Assembly (NCBI RefSeq): GCF_004362805.1
Contig: NZ_SNYF01000008.1
Location: 357,443-421,442 of the forward strand
Origin: Algoriphagus boseongensis
Lineage (GTDB): Bacteria > Bacteroidota > Bacteroidia > Cytophagales > Cyclobacteriaceae
Direction: 5' to 3'
Length of the DNA stretch: 64,000 nt
Within the stretch, counting starts at the first letter, position 1. The number at the start of each line of letters is the position of its first letter. The notes beneath the pieces were generated by a model that searched no databases, was not told the DNA's origin, and was given only the letters and a program-made list of their open reading frames with translations. Positions 34,315 to 42,011 of this stretch are shown piece by piece. The translations under genes were made by a program, and so were the position numbers.

Positions 34315-34318
34315 GGGA

Positions 34319-34930
34319 TTAATTGGAATTGCAGGAGGTAATCGAACTGCTGATTATCTGATTGAAGTATGATGGACTGATATACTGAGGTATGTAGGTG
34401 ATGTTGTTATTTAAGGCTTGATTGTAGAAAGAGCGCATATGATTCTCCGAGCCGCATTTCAGACTAGAATAAACTTGGATCAGACTAGACTGAGAGGTTT
34501 CCGAAATGGCATTTTGGAGATCAAGGATGTCCAAATCCTCGATAGTCAAACCTACTTTTATGGCTTCACCAAGGGATATGTCAACTTTGGAAGTTAGATC
34601 CTGATAAAGTTGGTTGATAACAGGATCAGTGAACTCTCCCATCACGGTAGAGCCTTTCAATGGATCAGCCAATTGGAATAGGTTCATCTGCTGTAAAACA
34701 GCAGAAACGTGGCTGGTTTCACTGTTTGCAATATTTTGAAATACTTGCAGCCCATATTTTTGAAATGCATAGATATAGACATCATGCGCCAGTTTTTCCT
34801 CCTCACGAGTAAACAGGAGCGTTTCAATCTCTTCTTGGCTTAGCAGGGAGGATTGGATTGGTTTTTCATCTTCTTGACAAGAAAATGAAAGTAGGGCCAA
34901 AAGCAGGAATAGAATGCTGGACTTTTTCAT
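34319..34930 (-). CDS. DUF2202 (ferritin-like) lipoprotein
   Basis: 203 residues with a lipobox (LLALLSFSCQED, Cys18). LLFTREEEKLAHDVYIYAFQKYG and NIANSETSHVSAVLQQM match the DUF2202 helical repeat, where EEEKLAxD and ExxH provide the probable metal ligands of a ferritin-like site. The function of the family is unknown. Coupled to the cytochrome c gene, it may be part of a periplasmic redox or metal-handling pair. Confidence 0.82.
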   Translation of the reverse strand: MKKSSILFLLLALLSFSCQEDEKPIQSSLLSQEEIETLLFTREEEKLAHDVYIYAFQKYGLQVFQNIANSETSHVSAVLQQMNLFQLADPLKGSTVMGEFTDPVINQLYQDLTSKVDISLGEAIKVGLTIEDLDILDLQNAISETSQSSLIQVYSSLKCGSENHMRSFYNQALNNNITYIPQYISPSYFNQIISSSITSCNSN

Positions 34931-35046
34931 GGCATGTTGGTTTAGTCAATCTAAAGTCCGGCAAAATCAACAAAGACTCAGTGAGAAACATCACCTAGGA
35001 TTTTGCATTACCATGGTGGGTCAAAATTGGAAAGGAGAGGGATTAA

Positions 35047-36075
35047 TTACTTAACGCCAAGGCCATCAAGAAGCAATTCTTTTCTTCTTTGGAAAGAAAA
35101 ATAAGTTTTAATCCGCTCTATGGCTTGAGAAGAAAGTTTGGAGAGATCTTCCTCTCCTAATTTGAAAAGTAAGTTTTCTAAATAATCCAGATCTTTGGTT
35201 TGAAGAATCAGCTTTGGGTTTTCAACAATATCAGGAATAGCACCAACCGCCGAACCGATCGGTATGCAGCTGCAGGCCATGGCTTCTCCCAATGCATTTG
35301 GGAATCCCTCAGAAGTAGAAAGCTGCAAGTAAAACTGATGGGAATTGTATAGCTCCAGAAGCTGATTGGGAGACATTTTTCCCAGAACAGAAATATTAGA
35401 ATTTGAGCTAGAATAAGAAGAATCACCAACGACTGTGAAATTCCAATCTGGGTGTTTTTGGGCCAATAATTCTATTAAATCATATCCTTTGACTATGGCT
35501 CTGGATGGGTTGGAAGTACCCGTGGCAACAGATATAAAGCTGAATGGCTTCCTTTCGTTATTCAGATCCCTCCAAAACTCGGTATCAAAACCATTTGGAA
35601 CGATCTTGATTGGAGTTTTTAAATCAGGTATCAAGTTGAGCAGACCTTGCTTTGGAGTAATCTTAGAATCGAAGCGATAATCCTGTTTTACCAAAGATTC
35701 GGCCACTGGAAGAATTAAAGAGCAATTCTTGAAAGAAAAAACTGTTGCTTTTCGAAGCCACTTTTTTCGAAAATTTCCATAGCCTATCTCCGGCATATTC
35801 ATGCAGTCCATCCCACCTGCCTGGATGGTGCATTTTTTTCCAAAAACTTTCCCAAACCAAACAGGAAGCACACTATGATATCCTCCAAAAAAGCAGAGGT
35901 ATTGACTAGTTCTGGGCAAAAACCAAAGCAATTGAAAAAACTGGAGGATGAAGTAGAAGGGCAGTTGGAGAGGTTTGTTGGTGAATTCCAGCGGTTTGAT
36001 GGATTCTACTGGGCTGATCATCTCCAAATCACGATCGATAAAGGCAGTGCGAACTGGAAATAAGTAGAGGATCAT
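35047..36075 (-). CDS. Glycosyltransferase, GT4-like (GT-B fold)
   Basis: 342 residues. The second Rossmann half carries IKIVPNGFDTEFW and the donor-binding STSEGFPNALGEAMACSCIPI with the two Glu of the EX7E motif. The N-terminal acceptor half is short and less conserved. It probably transfers a sugar to a cell-surface glycan; no polysaccharide cluster surrounds it. It lies 84 bases downstream of leuS, past the leuS terminator. Confidence 0.85.
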   Translation of the reverse strand: MILYLFPVRTAFIDRDLEMISPVESIKPLEFTNKPLQLPFYFILQFFQLLWFLPRTSQYLCFFGGYHSVLPVWFGKVFGKKCTIQAGGMDCMNMPEIGYGNFRKKWLRKATVFSFKNCSLILPVAESLVKQDYRFDSKITPKQGLLNLIPDLKTPIKIVPNGFDTEFWRDLNNERKPFSFISVATGTSNPSRAIVKGYDLIELLAQKHPDWNFTVVGDSSYSSSNSNISVLGKMSPNQLLELYNSHQFYLQLSTSEGFPNALGEAMACSCIPIGSAVGAIPDIVENPKLILQTKDLDYLENLLFKLGEEDLSKLSSQAIERIKTYFSFQRRKELLLDGLGVK

Positions 36076-36113
36076 GATTAGAATGAATTCAACTTCAAGG
36101 TAAATTAGAAAAT

Positions 36114-36142
36114 GAAAAAGGGGAAACTTTGCTTCCCCTTCT
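36114..36142 (-). terminator. Terminator of leuS
   Basis: AAGGGGAA (36118-36125) pairs with TTCCCCTT (36133-36140). On the minus strand the stem is followed by a T-run, 18 bases past the leuS stop. Confidence 0.75.
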
Positions 36143-36159
36143 TTTGGATTTTCAATCGG

Positions 36160-38934
36160 TTAAACGACTAGGTTAATAATCTTGCCGGGTACGATAATCA
36201 CCTTTTTAGGGGCTTTTCCTTCCAACCATTTTTGGACAGTAGCATCCGCCATAGCCGCTTTTTCGATTTCCGGAACAGCAAGTGAAAGAGGCAAATCCAA
36301 CTTTGCTCGCATTTTCCCATTGATCATAACCGGATATTCAAAATTGCTTTCCACAAGGTATTCCTCTTTGAACTCTGGGAATTTTGCCTTGGTGATGGAT
36401 TCTGAATTACCCAACAAGGCCCATAGTTCCTCCGAAATATGCGGGGAATATGGAGAGATCAAAACCGCCAATGGTTCCAAAACTTCCTTCTTATTGCATT
36501 TCAAGGCCGTCAATTCGTTCACGCAGATCATGAAACTGGAAACTGAGGTATTGAAAGAATGATTGGCCATGTCTTCTTCCATCTTTTTGATGGCTTTGTG
36601 GAGGGCTTTTAATTCTTCCTTGCTTGCTTTTTCATTTGAAACAGCAAATTCACCTGAAGCGGTATGGTAGAGATTCCAAAGCTTTCTGAGGAATTTATAA
36701 ACTCCATCAATTCCATTGGTGTTCCAAGGTTTGAATTGCTCCAAAGGTCCCAAGAACATCTCGTACAATCTGAGAGTATCAGCTCCGTATCGTTCGATGA
36801 TATCGTCCGGATTCACCACATTGTATTTGGACTTTGACATTTTTTCCACCTCAGCTCCGCAGATGTATTTGCCTTCTTCCAGGATAAATTCTGCATCAGC
36901 CAAGTCTGGTCTCCAAGCTTTGAATTTTTCCAAATTCAATTGGTCATTATAAACAATGTTTACATCCACGTGCATGGCCGAAGCATCGTATTGATCTTTC
37001 AATCCATGGGAAACAAAGGTATTTGTGCCTTTGATTCTGTATACAAAATTGGAACGACCTTGGATCATGCCTTGGTTGATCATTTTTTGGAAAGGCTCAT
37101 CAATGCTTACTACACCAAGGTCATATAAAAATTTAGTCCAGAATCGGGAGTAAAGCAAGTGACCCGTAGCGTGTTCGGATCCTCCGATGTATAAATCTAC
37201 CGCACCCCAATAGTCAGTCTTTACTTTGTCGGCAAAAACCTGATCATTTTTAGGGTCCATGTAGCGGAAGAAATACCAACTCGAACCTGCCCAACCCGGC
37301 ATGGTAGAAAGTTCCAAAGGATATTCACCCTCTGAGATTTTATAGGTCCAATTAGTTGCTCGGCCAAGTGGTGGCTCTCCGTCTTCGGTTGGTAAGTATT
37401 TATCCACTTCTGGAAGAACTAGCGGCAGGTCTTTTTCATCCATCAAATAAGGAAGGCCATCCTTGAAATAAACTGGAAGTGGCTCTCCCCAATAGCGCTG
37501 ACGGGTAAAGATTGCATCACGCATTCTGTACTGGATTTTTCCTTTCCCGATTCCTTTTTCTTCCAAGAATTCAATGCATTTCTGCATGGCATCTTTCATG
37601 TAAAGACCAGAAATAAAGCCTGAATTGATGATCAAACCGCCTTTTCCTGGGAATGAACCATTTTCCATAGACCCCTCGATGACTTGTCGGATTTCCAATC
37701 CAAAGTGCTTCGCAAAGTTGTAATCTCGCTCGTCGTGAGCTGGAACTGCCATTACAGCGCCTGTTCCGTAACCGGCCAATACATAATCAGCCACCCAGAT
37801 CTGGATTTCTTCTCCGTTGAATGGATTGATGGCATAGGAGCCAGTGAACGCTCCGGAAATGGTTTTCACGTCGCTCATTCGCTCGCGCTCGGAGCGGTTT
37901 TTGGCAACTTGGATATAGGCTTCAGCCGTTTCTCTTTGATCGTCAGTGACCAATTCAGAAGCCAAATCAGATTCAGGAGCCAAAGCCAAATAAGTAACCC
38001 CGAAAATGGTATCAACACGGGTGGTGAATACTTTGATTTTTTTGTCTGAGCCCTTTACATCAAAAAGTACTTCTGCTCCAATAGACTTTCCTATCCAGTT
38101 GCGCTGCATTTCTTTGATCGGCTCAGACCAATCCAATTTATCCAGACCTTGAAGTAAACGGTCAGCGTAAGCTGTGATCCTCATGGACCACTGCATCATT
38201 TTTTTGCGCTCTACAGGATGTCCTCCTCTTTCGGAAAATCCGTCTTTGACTTCATCATTGGACAGAACTGTTCCCAATGCCGGGCACCAGTTTACTGTGG
38301 TCTCTGCCAAGAAAGTTAAGCGATATTTAAGCAGCATTTCCTGCTGCTCTTTCTCAGAAAAAGCCTTCCAATCTTCTGCTGAAAATACAGGAGTATCTTC
38401 ATCACAAACGGCTTTTACGTTTTTGTTGCCTTCTTTTTCAAATCTGGAAACCAAGGATTCAATGGATAAAGCCTTGTCGGTATCCAAATCATAGTAGCTT
38501 TTAAAAAGCTGCATAAAAATCCATTGGGTCCACTTGTAGTAAGAAGGATCGGAAGTTCTCACTTCTCTATCCCAATCGAAGGCAAAGCCAATATTTTTCA
38601 ATTGCTCGGTGTAGCGGGCAATGTTTTGTTCAGTAGTAATGGCTGGATGCTGTCCGGTTTGAATGGCATACTGCTCGGCAGGAAGACCAAAAGAATCGTA
38701 TCCCATGGGATGAAGGACATTGAAGCCCTTGAGCATCTTGAATCTGGATACAATATCCGATGCAATATATCCAAGCGGGTGTCCTACATGGAGTCCTGCT
38801 CCGGAAGGATAAGGAAACATGTCTAGGGAATAAAACTTTGGGCGATTAGGATCTACCTCGGCTTTGAAAGTTCCTTTTTCTTTCCAGTAGCCTTGCCACT
38901 TTTGTTCTATTTCCCTGAAGTTGTACTCCGCCAT
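36160..38934 (-). CDS. leuS: Leucyl-tRNA synthetase
   Basis: A 924-residue class I synthetase. The HIGH motif appears as HVGH (residues 49-52, in [16 protein letters not shown]) and KMSKS at about residue 697. The editing domain lies around 240-440 ([19 protein letters not shown]), and the C-terminus ends [11 protein letters not shown] start at the ATG at 38934 ([14 protein letters not shown]); the frame is open 13 codons further. A TATTTTTG box on the minus strand at 38971-38978 is a likely promoter. No T-box or leader peptide was seen upstream. Confidence 0.97.
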   Translation of the reverse strand: MAEYNFREIEQKWQGYWKEKGTFKAEVDPNRPKFYSLDMFPYPSGAGLHVGHPLGYIASDIVSRFKMLKGFNVLHPMGYDSFGLPAEQYAIQTGQHPAITTEQNIARYTEQLKNIGFAFDWDREVRTSDPSYYKWTQWIFMQLFKSYYDLDTDKALSIESLVSRFEKEGNKNVKAVCDEDTPVFSAEDWKAFSEKEQQEMLLKYRLTFLAETTVNWCPALGTVLSNDEVKDGFSERGGHPVERKKMMQWSMRITAYADRLLQGLDKLDWSEPIKEMQRNWIGKSIGAEVLFDVKGSDKKIKVFTTRVDTIFGVTYLALAPESDLASELVTDDQRETAEAYIQVAKNRSERERMSDVKTISGAFTGSYAINPFNGEEIQIWVADYVLAGYGTGAVMAVPAHDERDYNFAKHFGLEIRQVIEGSMENGSFPGKGGLIINSGFISGLYMKDAMQKCIEFLEEKGIGKGKIQYRMRDAIFTRQRYWGEPLPVYFKDGLPYLMDEKDLPLVLPEVDKYLPTEDGEPPLGRATNWTYKISEGEYPLELSTMPGWAGSSWYFFRYMDPKNDQVFADKVKTDYWGAVDLYIGGSEHATGHLLYSRFWTKFLYDLGVVSIDEPFQKMINQGMIQGRSNFVYRIKGTNTFVSHGLKDQYDASAMHVDVNIVYNDQLNLEKFKAWRPDLADAEFILEEGKYICGAEVEKMSKSKYNVVNPDDIIERYGADTLRLYEMFLGPLEQFKPWNTNGIDGVYKFLRKLWNLYHTASGEFAVSNEKASKEELKALHKAIKKMEEDMANHSFNTSVSSFMICVNELTALKCNKKEVLEPLAVLISPYSPHISEELWALLGNSESITKAKFPEFKEEYLVESNFEYPVMINGKMRAKLDLPLSLAVPEIEKAAMADATVQKWLEGKAPKKVIIVPGKIINLVV

Positions 38935-39103
38935 GATTGAAATTTTCTTGATTTTTTTGCTAAACGCTTGCAAAAATAGAAAAATCAGGCGGCTTTGGTA
39001 GCCATATTTCTAAATCCTCTTAACTCCGACTTTTTGCCTTTGGTCATTTTTGTTTCTGAGCTTGAGCTCTTTTTTGTATTTTTCTAATTCAACCATTGAC
39101 CTT

Positions 39104-40693
39104 ATGAGAAAAAGCCTACTAGTAAGCTTGGTGTTGGGAGCGATCTTGTCTTCCACTTCCTTAGCGCAGAAAAAGTACTCCCCAAAGCAAATAGAAGCCC
39201 TTAAAGCCGAAGTGGCTCAAATTGTCCAAAACAATCACAAGCAGAGTCAGGTGATGGTGGACAAGGTTTTCAGTTTTGCTGAATTGGGATTTCAGGAAAT
39301 TGAATCTTCAAAATATCTCACAGGAGTTTTGGAGAAAAACGGATTTACCATTGAGCGGGGAATTTCCGGAATTCCTACGGCTTGGGTTGCAAAATGGAGT
39401 AATGGTGAAGGACCTGTAATTGCCCTAGGATCAGATGTGGATGATATACCTAAAGCTTCCCAATACCCCGGTGTTGCTTATCATAAGCCAATTGTGGAAG
39501 GTGCTCCAGGCCATGGAGAGGGTCACAATGCAGGTATTCCCTTAAATATCACAGCTGCCCTTGCGGTAAAGCAAATCATGGAGCGTGAAAACATTGGAGG
39601 CACCTTGGTTCTTTGGCCTGGAATTGCTGAGGAATTGGTAGCTGCAAAGGCTTGGTTTGCTAGAGATGGTGTTTTTGATGGAATTGATATCTGCATTTTC
39701 ACCCACGTAGGGAATAACCTTGGAGTAAGCTGGGGGCAGGCCTCAGGAACGGGATTGATTTCGGTTGAATATACTTTTGAAGGAGAAGCTGCTCATGCAG
39801 CTGGAGCACCCTGGAGGGGAAGAAGTGCCGCCGATGCTACAGAATTGATGAATATTGGCTGGAACTATAAGAGAGAGCATTTGGATCCTTTGAAGCGTTC
39901 TCACTCTGTAATTACAGATGGGGGTGATCAGCCTAATGTGGTCCCTTCTCAAGCTTCCATTTGGTACTATTTCCGAGATGTGAAGTATGATGGCATTATG
40001 GATATGTACAACCAAGCCAATGATGTGGCAAAAGGTGCGGCCTTGATGACTAAAACAACGATGACCTCCAAAATCATGGGTACCGCTTGGCCAAGACACT
40101 TTAATAAGGTGATTGCTGAGACCATGTATAGCAATATCCAGAAGGTAGGTTTGCCGCAATGGGATGAAAATGACCAGACTTTAGCGAAAGCTCTTCAAAA
40201 AGAACTAGGTTCGAAAGAAGAAGGCTTGCCTACTAAATTGGATACCCTTGACGGTCCGGCAAGAGAACTAAGATCCGGAGGTTCGGATGATATCGGGGAT
40301 GTTTCTTGGGTATTGCCTACGGTTACGTTGAGATTCCCATCTAATATCCCTGGACTTCCTGGACACCATTGGGCAAATGCGATCGCTATGGCTACCCCAA
40401 TTGCCCACAAGGGGGTAACTGCAGGTGCGAAAGCTGAGGCGATGACTATTTTGGATTTTTTACTGAAGCCGGAATTGGTGGATCAGGCTTGGGACTATTT
40501 CAAAAATGTCCAAACCAAAGAAGAAACCTACAAGCCAATGATCACCAAAGAAGATGCTCCTCCAATTTATCTGAATGAGGAGATTATGAAAAAATTCCGA
40601 CCTGAATTGGAGAAATACTACTACGACGAGACGAAGTACGATACGTATTTGGAGCAGTTGGGAGTGAAGTATCCGACGATCAAGAAAGATTAA
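39104..40693 (+). CDS. Secreted M20 family amidohydrolase (AbgB-like)
   Basis: 529 residues from the ATG at 39104, which gives a clean signal peptide (MRKSLLVSLVLGAILSSTSLAQ). Zinc-binding M20D features are visible: GSDVDDIPKASQYPG, GHGEGHNAGIPLNI, EELVAAKAWF, and the dimerisation domain with EGEAAHAAGAPWRGRSA. The best match is the p-aminobenzoyl-glutamate or N-acyl amino acid hydrolase group. Export is unusual for AbgB proper but common among Bacteroidota amidohydrolases. Confidence 0.88.
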   Translation: MRKSLLVSLVLGAILSSTSLAQKKYSPKQIEALKAEVAQIVQNNHKQSQVMVDKVFSFAELGFQEIESSKYLTGVLEKNGFTIERGISGIPTAWVAKWSNGEGPVIALGSDVDDIPKASQYPGVAYHKPIVEGAPGHGEGHNAGIPLNITAALAVKQIMERENIGGTLVLWPGIAEELVAAKAWFARDGVFDGIDICIFTHVGNNLGVSWGQASGTGLISVEYTFEGEAAHAAGAPWRGRSAADATELMNIGWNYKREHLDPLKRSHSVITDGGDQPNVVPSQASIWYYFRDVKYDGIMDMYNQANDVAKGAALMTKTTMTSKIMGTAWPRHFNKVIAETMYSNIQKVGLPQWDENDQTLAKALQKELGSKEEGLPTKLDTLDGPARELRSGGSDDIGDVSWVLPTVTLRFPSNIPGLPGHHWANAIAMATPIAHKGVTAGAKAEAMTILDFLLKPELVDQAWDYFKNVQTKEETYKPMITKEDAPPIYLNEEIMKKFRPELEKYYYDETKYDTYLEQLGVKYPTIKKD

Positions 40694-40810
40694 AAGGAAT
40701 TACGAGCAGAAATTGTACTTCATTCCAAAATTCAGAGGCTTCTCTTTTGGAATTAGGATAGAGGTTTAACATAACCTCGTAATTCGTCACTCGTACCTCT
40801 TAAATCAAAA
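40694..40810 (+). repeat. Intergenic imperfect palindrome, copy 5 (amidohydrolase-GNAT)
   Basis: Left outer arm GGAATTACGAG, right outer arm ACCTCGTAATTCGTCACTCG, ending 7-15 bases before the GNAT ATG. The inner stem is ATTCCAAAA (40722-40730) with TTTTGGAAT (40745-40753). This copy lies 22 kb from the trp/his copies, so the family is dispersed and not a local duplication. Confidence 0.75.
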
Positions 40811-41263
40811 ATGACATCTTCAAATTTCACATTTATAATTAGAGAAGCCTTTCCCGAAGAACTCCTCTGGGTGCATGAACGCATCCCGGAGTTCCCAGGA
40901 AAGGCTTCTTTGGATTTTTATACCGAACGGTTGAAGCACCGGCTATTTTTGGCCTTAGTAGCAGAGAAAGAAGGTGAGTTACTTGGATTCAAGGTGGGCT
41001 ACCAAAGTGATACCGCAGATTCCTTTTATTCTTGGATGGGCGGGGTTAGGCCAGAATTTCGAAATCAAGGCATTGCCGAGGCATTGGCGGATCATCAGGA
41101 AAAATGGGCTAAAGAAAAAGGCTTCAAGTCTGTTTTTTTCAAAACCCGAAACCGCTTTCCGGCCATGATTGCTTTTGGGTTGAAAAGAGGATTTAAAATC
41201 ATCGAAGTCATTCCCAAAGGAAGTGTGGAGGATTATCGGGTGGTGATGAATAAGCGATTGTAA
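40811..41263 (+). CDS. GNAT family N-acetyltransferase
   Basis: 150 residues with the GNAT fold: ALVAEKEGELLGFKVGY (beta 4), SWMGGVRPEFRNQGIAEALADHQEKWA with the acetyl-CoA pyrophosphate loop R-x-x-G-I/A, and FKTRNRFPAMIAFGLKRGFKIIEV. The substrate is unknown. It lies between two palindromic spacers and may be transcribed with the amidohydrolase upstream. Confidence 0.85.
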   Translation: MTSSNFTFIIREAFPEELLWVHERIPEFPGKASLDFYTERLKHRLFLALVAEKEGELLGFKVGYQSDTADSFYSWMGGVRPEFRNQGIAEALADHQEKWAKEKGFKSVFFKTRNRFPAMIAFGLKRGFKIIEVIPKGSVEDYRVVMNKRL

Positions 41264-41327
41264 GATTGAAATATTCGAAAATTGGAAGATTGGGTCCTAA
41301 TTTTTCAATCTTGTAATTTTTCAATCC
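41264..41327 (+). repeat. Palindromic spacer between GNAT and queE
   Basis: GATTGAAATATTCGAAAATT plus GGAAGATTG on the left, ATTTTTCAATCTTGTAATTT plus TTCAATC on the right, folding into an imperfect hairpin. Words GATTG/CAATC and AATTTTTC repeat within the arms. It precedes the queE promoter and may serve as a weak terminator for the upstream unit. Confidence 0.6.
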
Positions 41328-41335
41328 TATCTTTG
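41328..41335 (+). promoter_or_regulatory. Predicted queE promoter -7 box
   Basis: TATCTTTG, a perfect match to TAnnTTTG. The start point would be about 41339-41340, six bases before the first stem of the riboswitch candidate. The -33 partner is only a poor TTTTTC. Confidence 0.6.
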
Positions 41336-41345
41336 CCCCTCATTC

Positions 41346-41380
41346 AGCGGTGGAATAACCCGCTTTACCAAAAATTCAAA
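41346..41380 (+). promoter_or_regulatory. Candidate preQ1-I riboswitch in front of queE
   Basis: AGCGG (41346-41350) pairs with CCGCT (41360-41364) as stem P1. The 9-base loop TGGAATAAC has U directly after P1 and ends UAAC, so C41359 sits where preQ1-I aptamers pair with the ligand. The A-rich tail reads TTACCAAAAATTC, and its TTC (41375-41377) pairs with loop GAA (41353-41355) as pseudoknot P2. Size, order and the UAAC and UUA-C-AAAA words closely follow the Thermoanaerobacter tengcongensis aptamer as I remember it. P2 ends 3 bases before the queE ATG, so ligand binding should block translation. queE makes a preQ1 precursor, which fits feedback. Confidence 0.78.
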
Positions 41381-42007
41381 ATGTCTACCCAAGAACAAGT
41401 GGCCGCGGGGCTACAGCTTCCAGTCATGGAAGCTTTTTATACTATCCAAGGAGAAGGTCGATTTACCGGGCATCCCGCTTATTTCATAAGGCTGGGAGGT
41501 TGTGATGTAGGTTGCGTTTGGTGCGATGTCAAAGAAAGCTGGGAAGCCGGAAAGTGGCCAGTTTTATCCATTGAGAAAATTGTAGACGAGGCCTTGAAGT
41601 TCCCCGGTAGACTCGTGGTGATCACAGGAGGTGAGCCTTTGATGTATGATCTGGGGCCTTTGACCAAGCTTTTGAAGGAAAAAGGATTCACTTTAAATAT
41701 AGAGACCTCTGGAGCTCATCCTTTTTCTGGGAATTTTGACTGGGTTTGCTTTTCCCCCAAAAAATTCAAAAAACCCGATCCTTCCATTTACGCTGTAGCA
41801 GATGAATTGAAAGTGGTGGTTTACCATCATTCTGATTTTGCTTTTGCAGAAGAGCATGCCAAATTGGTCAGGACTACTTGCGAATTGAGACTTCAACCTG
41901 AATGGTCAAAGGCCTCAAAATATACTCCTGAGATCATAGAGTATGTTAAAAATCGTCCAAATTGGAAAATTTCTCTACAAACGCATAAATTTATGGACAT
42001 ACCCTAA
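41381..42007 (+). CDS. queE: 7-carboxy-7-deazaguanine synthase (radical SAM)
   Basis: QueE turns 6-carboxytetrahydropterin into CDG on the way to preQ0, preQ1 and queuosine in tRNA. The 208 residues from the ATG at 41381 carry the 4Fe-4S motif C41-x3-C45-x2-C48 (CDVGCVWC), the substrate loop MEAFYTIQGEGRFTGHP, and VVITGGEPLMYDL for SAM binding. The frame is open 33 codons upstream, but that part is the RNA leader. queD, the preceding enzyme of the pathway, is at 50260. The stop lies 4 bases before the OmpA/PD40 gene start. Confidence 0.95.
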   Translation: MSTQEQVAAGLQLPVMEAFYTIQGEGRFTGHPAYFIRLGGCDVGCVWCDVKESWEAGKWPVLSIEKIVDEALKFPGRLVVITGGEPLMYDLGPLTKLLKEKGFTLNIETSGAHPFSGNFDWVCFSPKKFKKPDPSIYAVADELKVVVYHHSDFAFAEEHAKLVRTTCELRLQPEWSKASKYTPEIIEYVKNRPNWKISLQTHKFMDIP

Positions 42008-42011
42008 GTTC

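Noticed and set aside
38935..39103. A T-box or Leu leader peptide upstream of leuS
   Set aside because: No terminator/antiterminator pair, no T-box core sequence and no Leu-rich short frame on the minus strand; only a promoter box.
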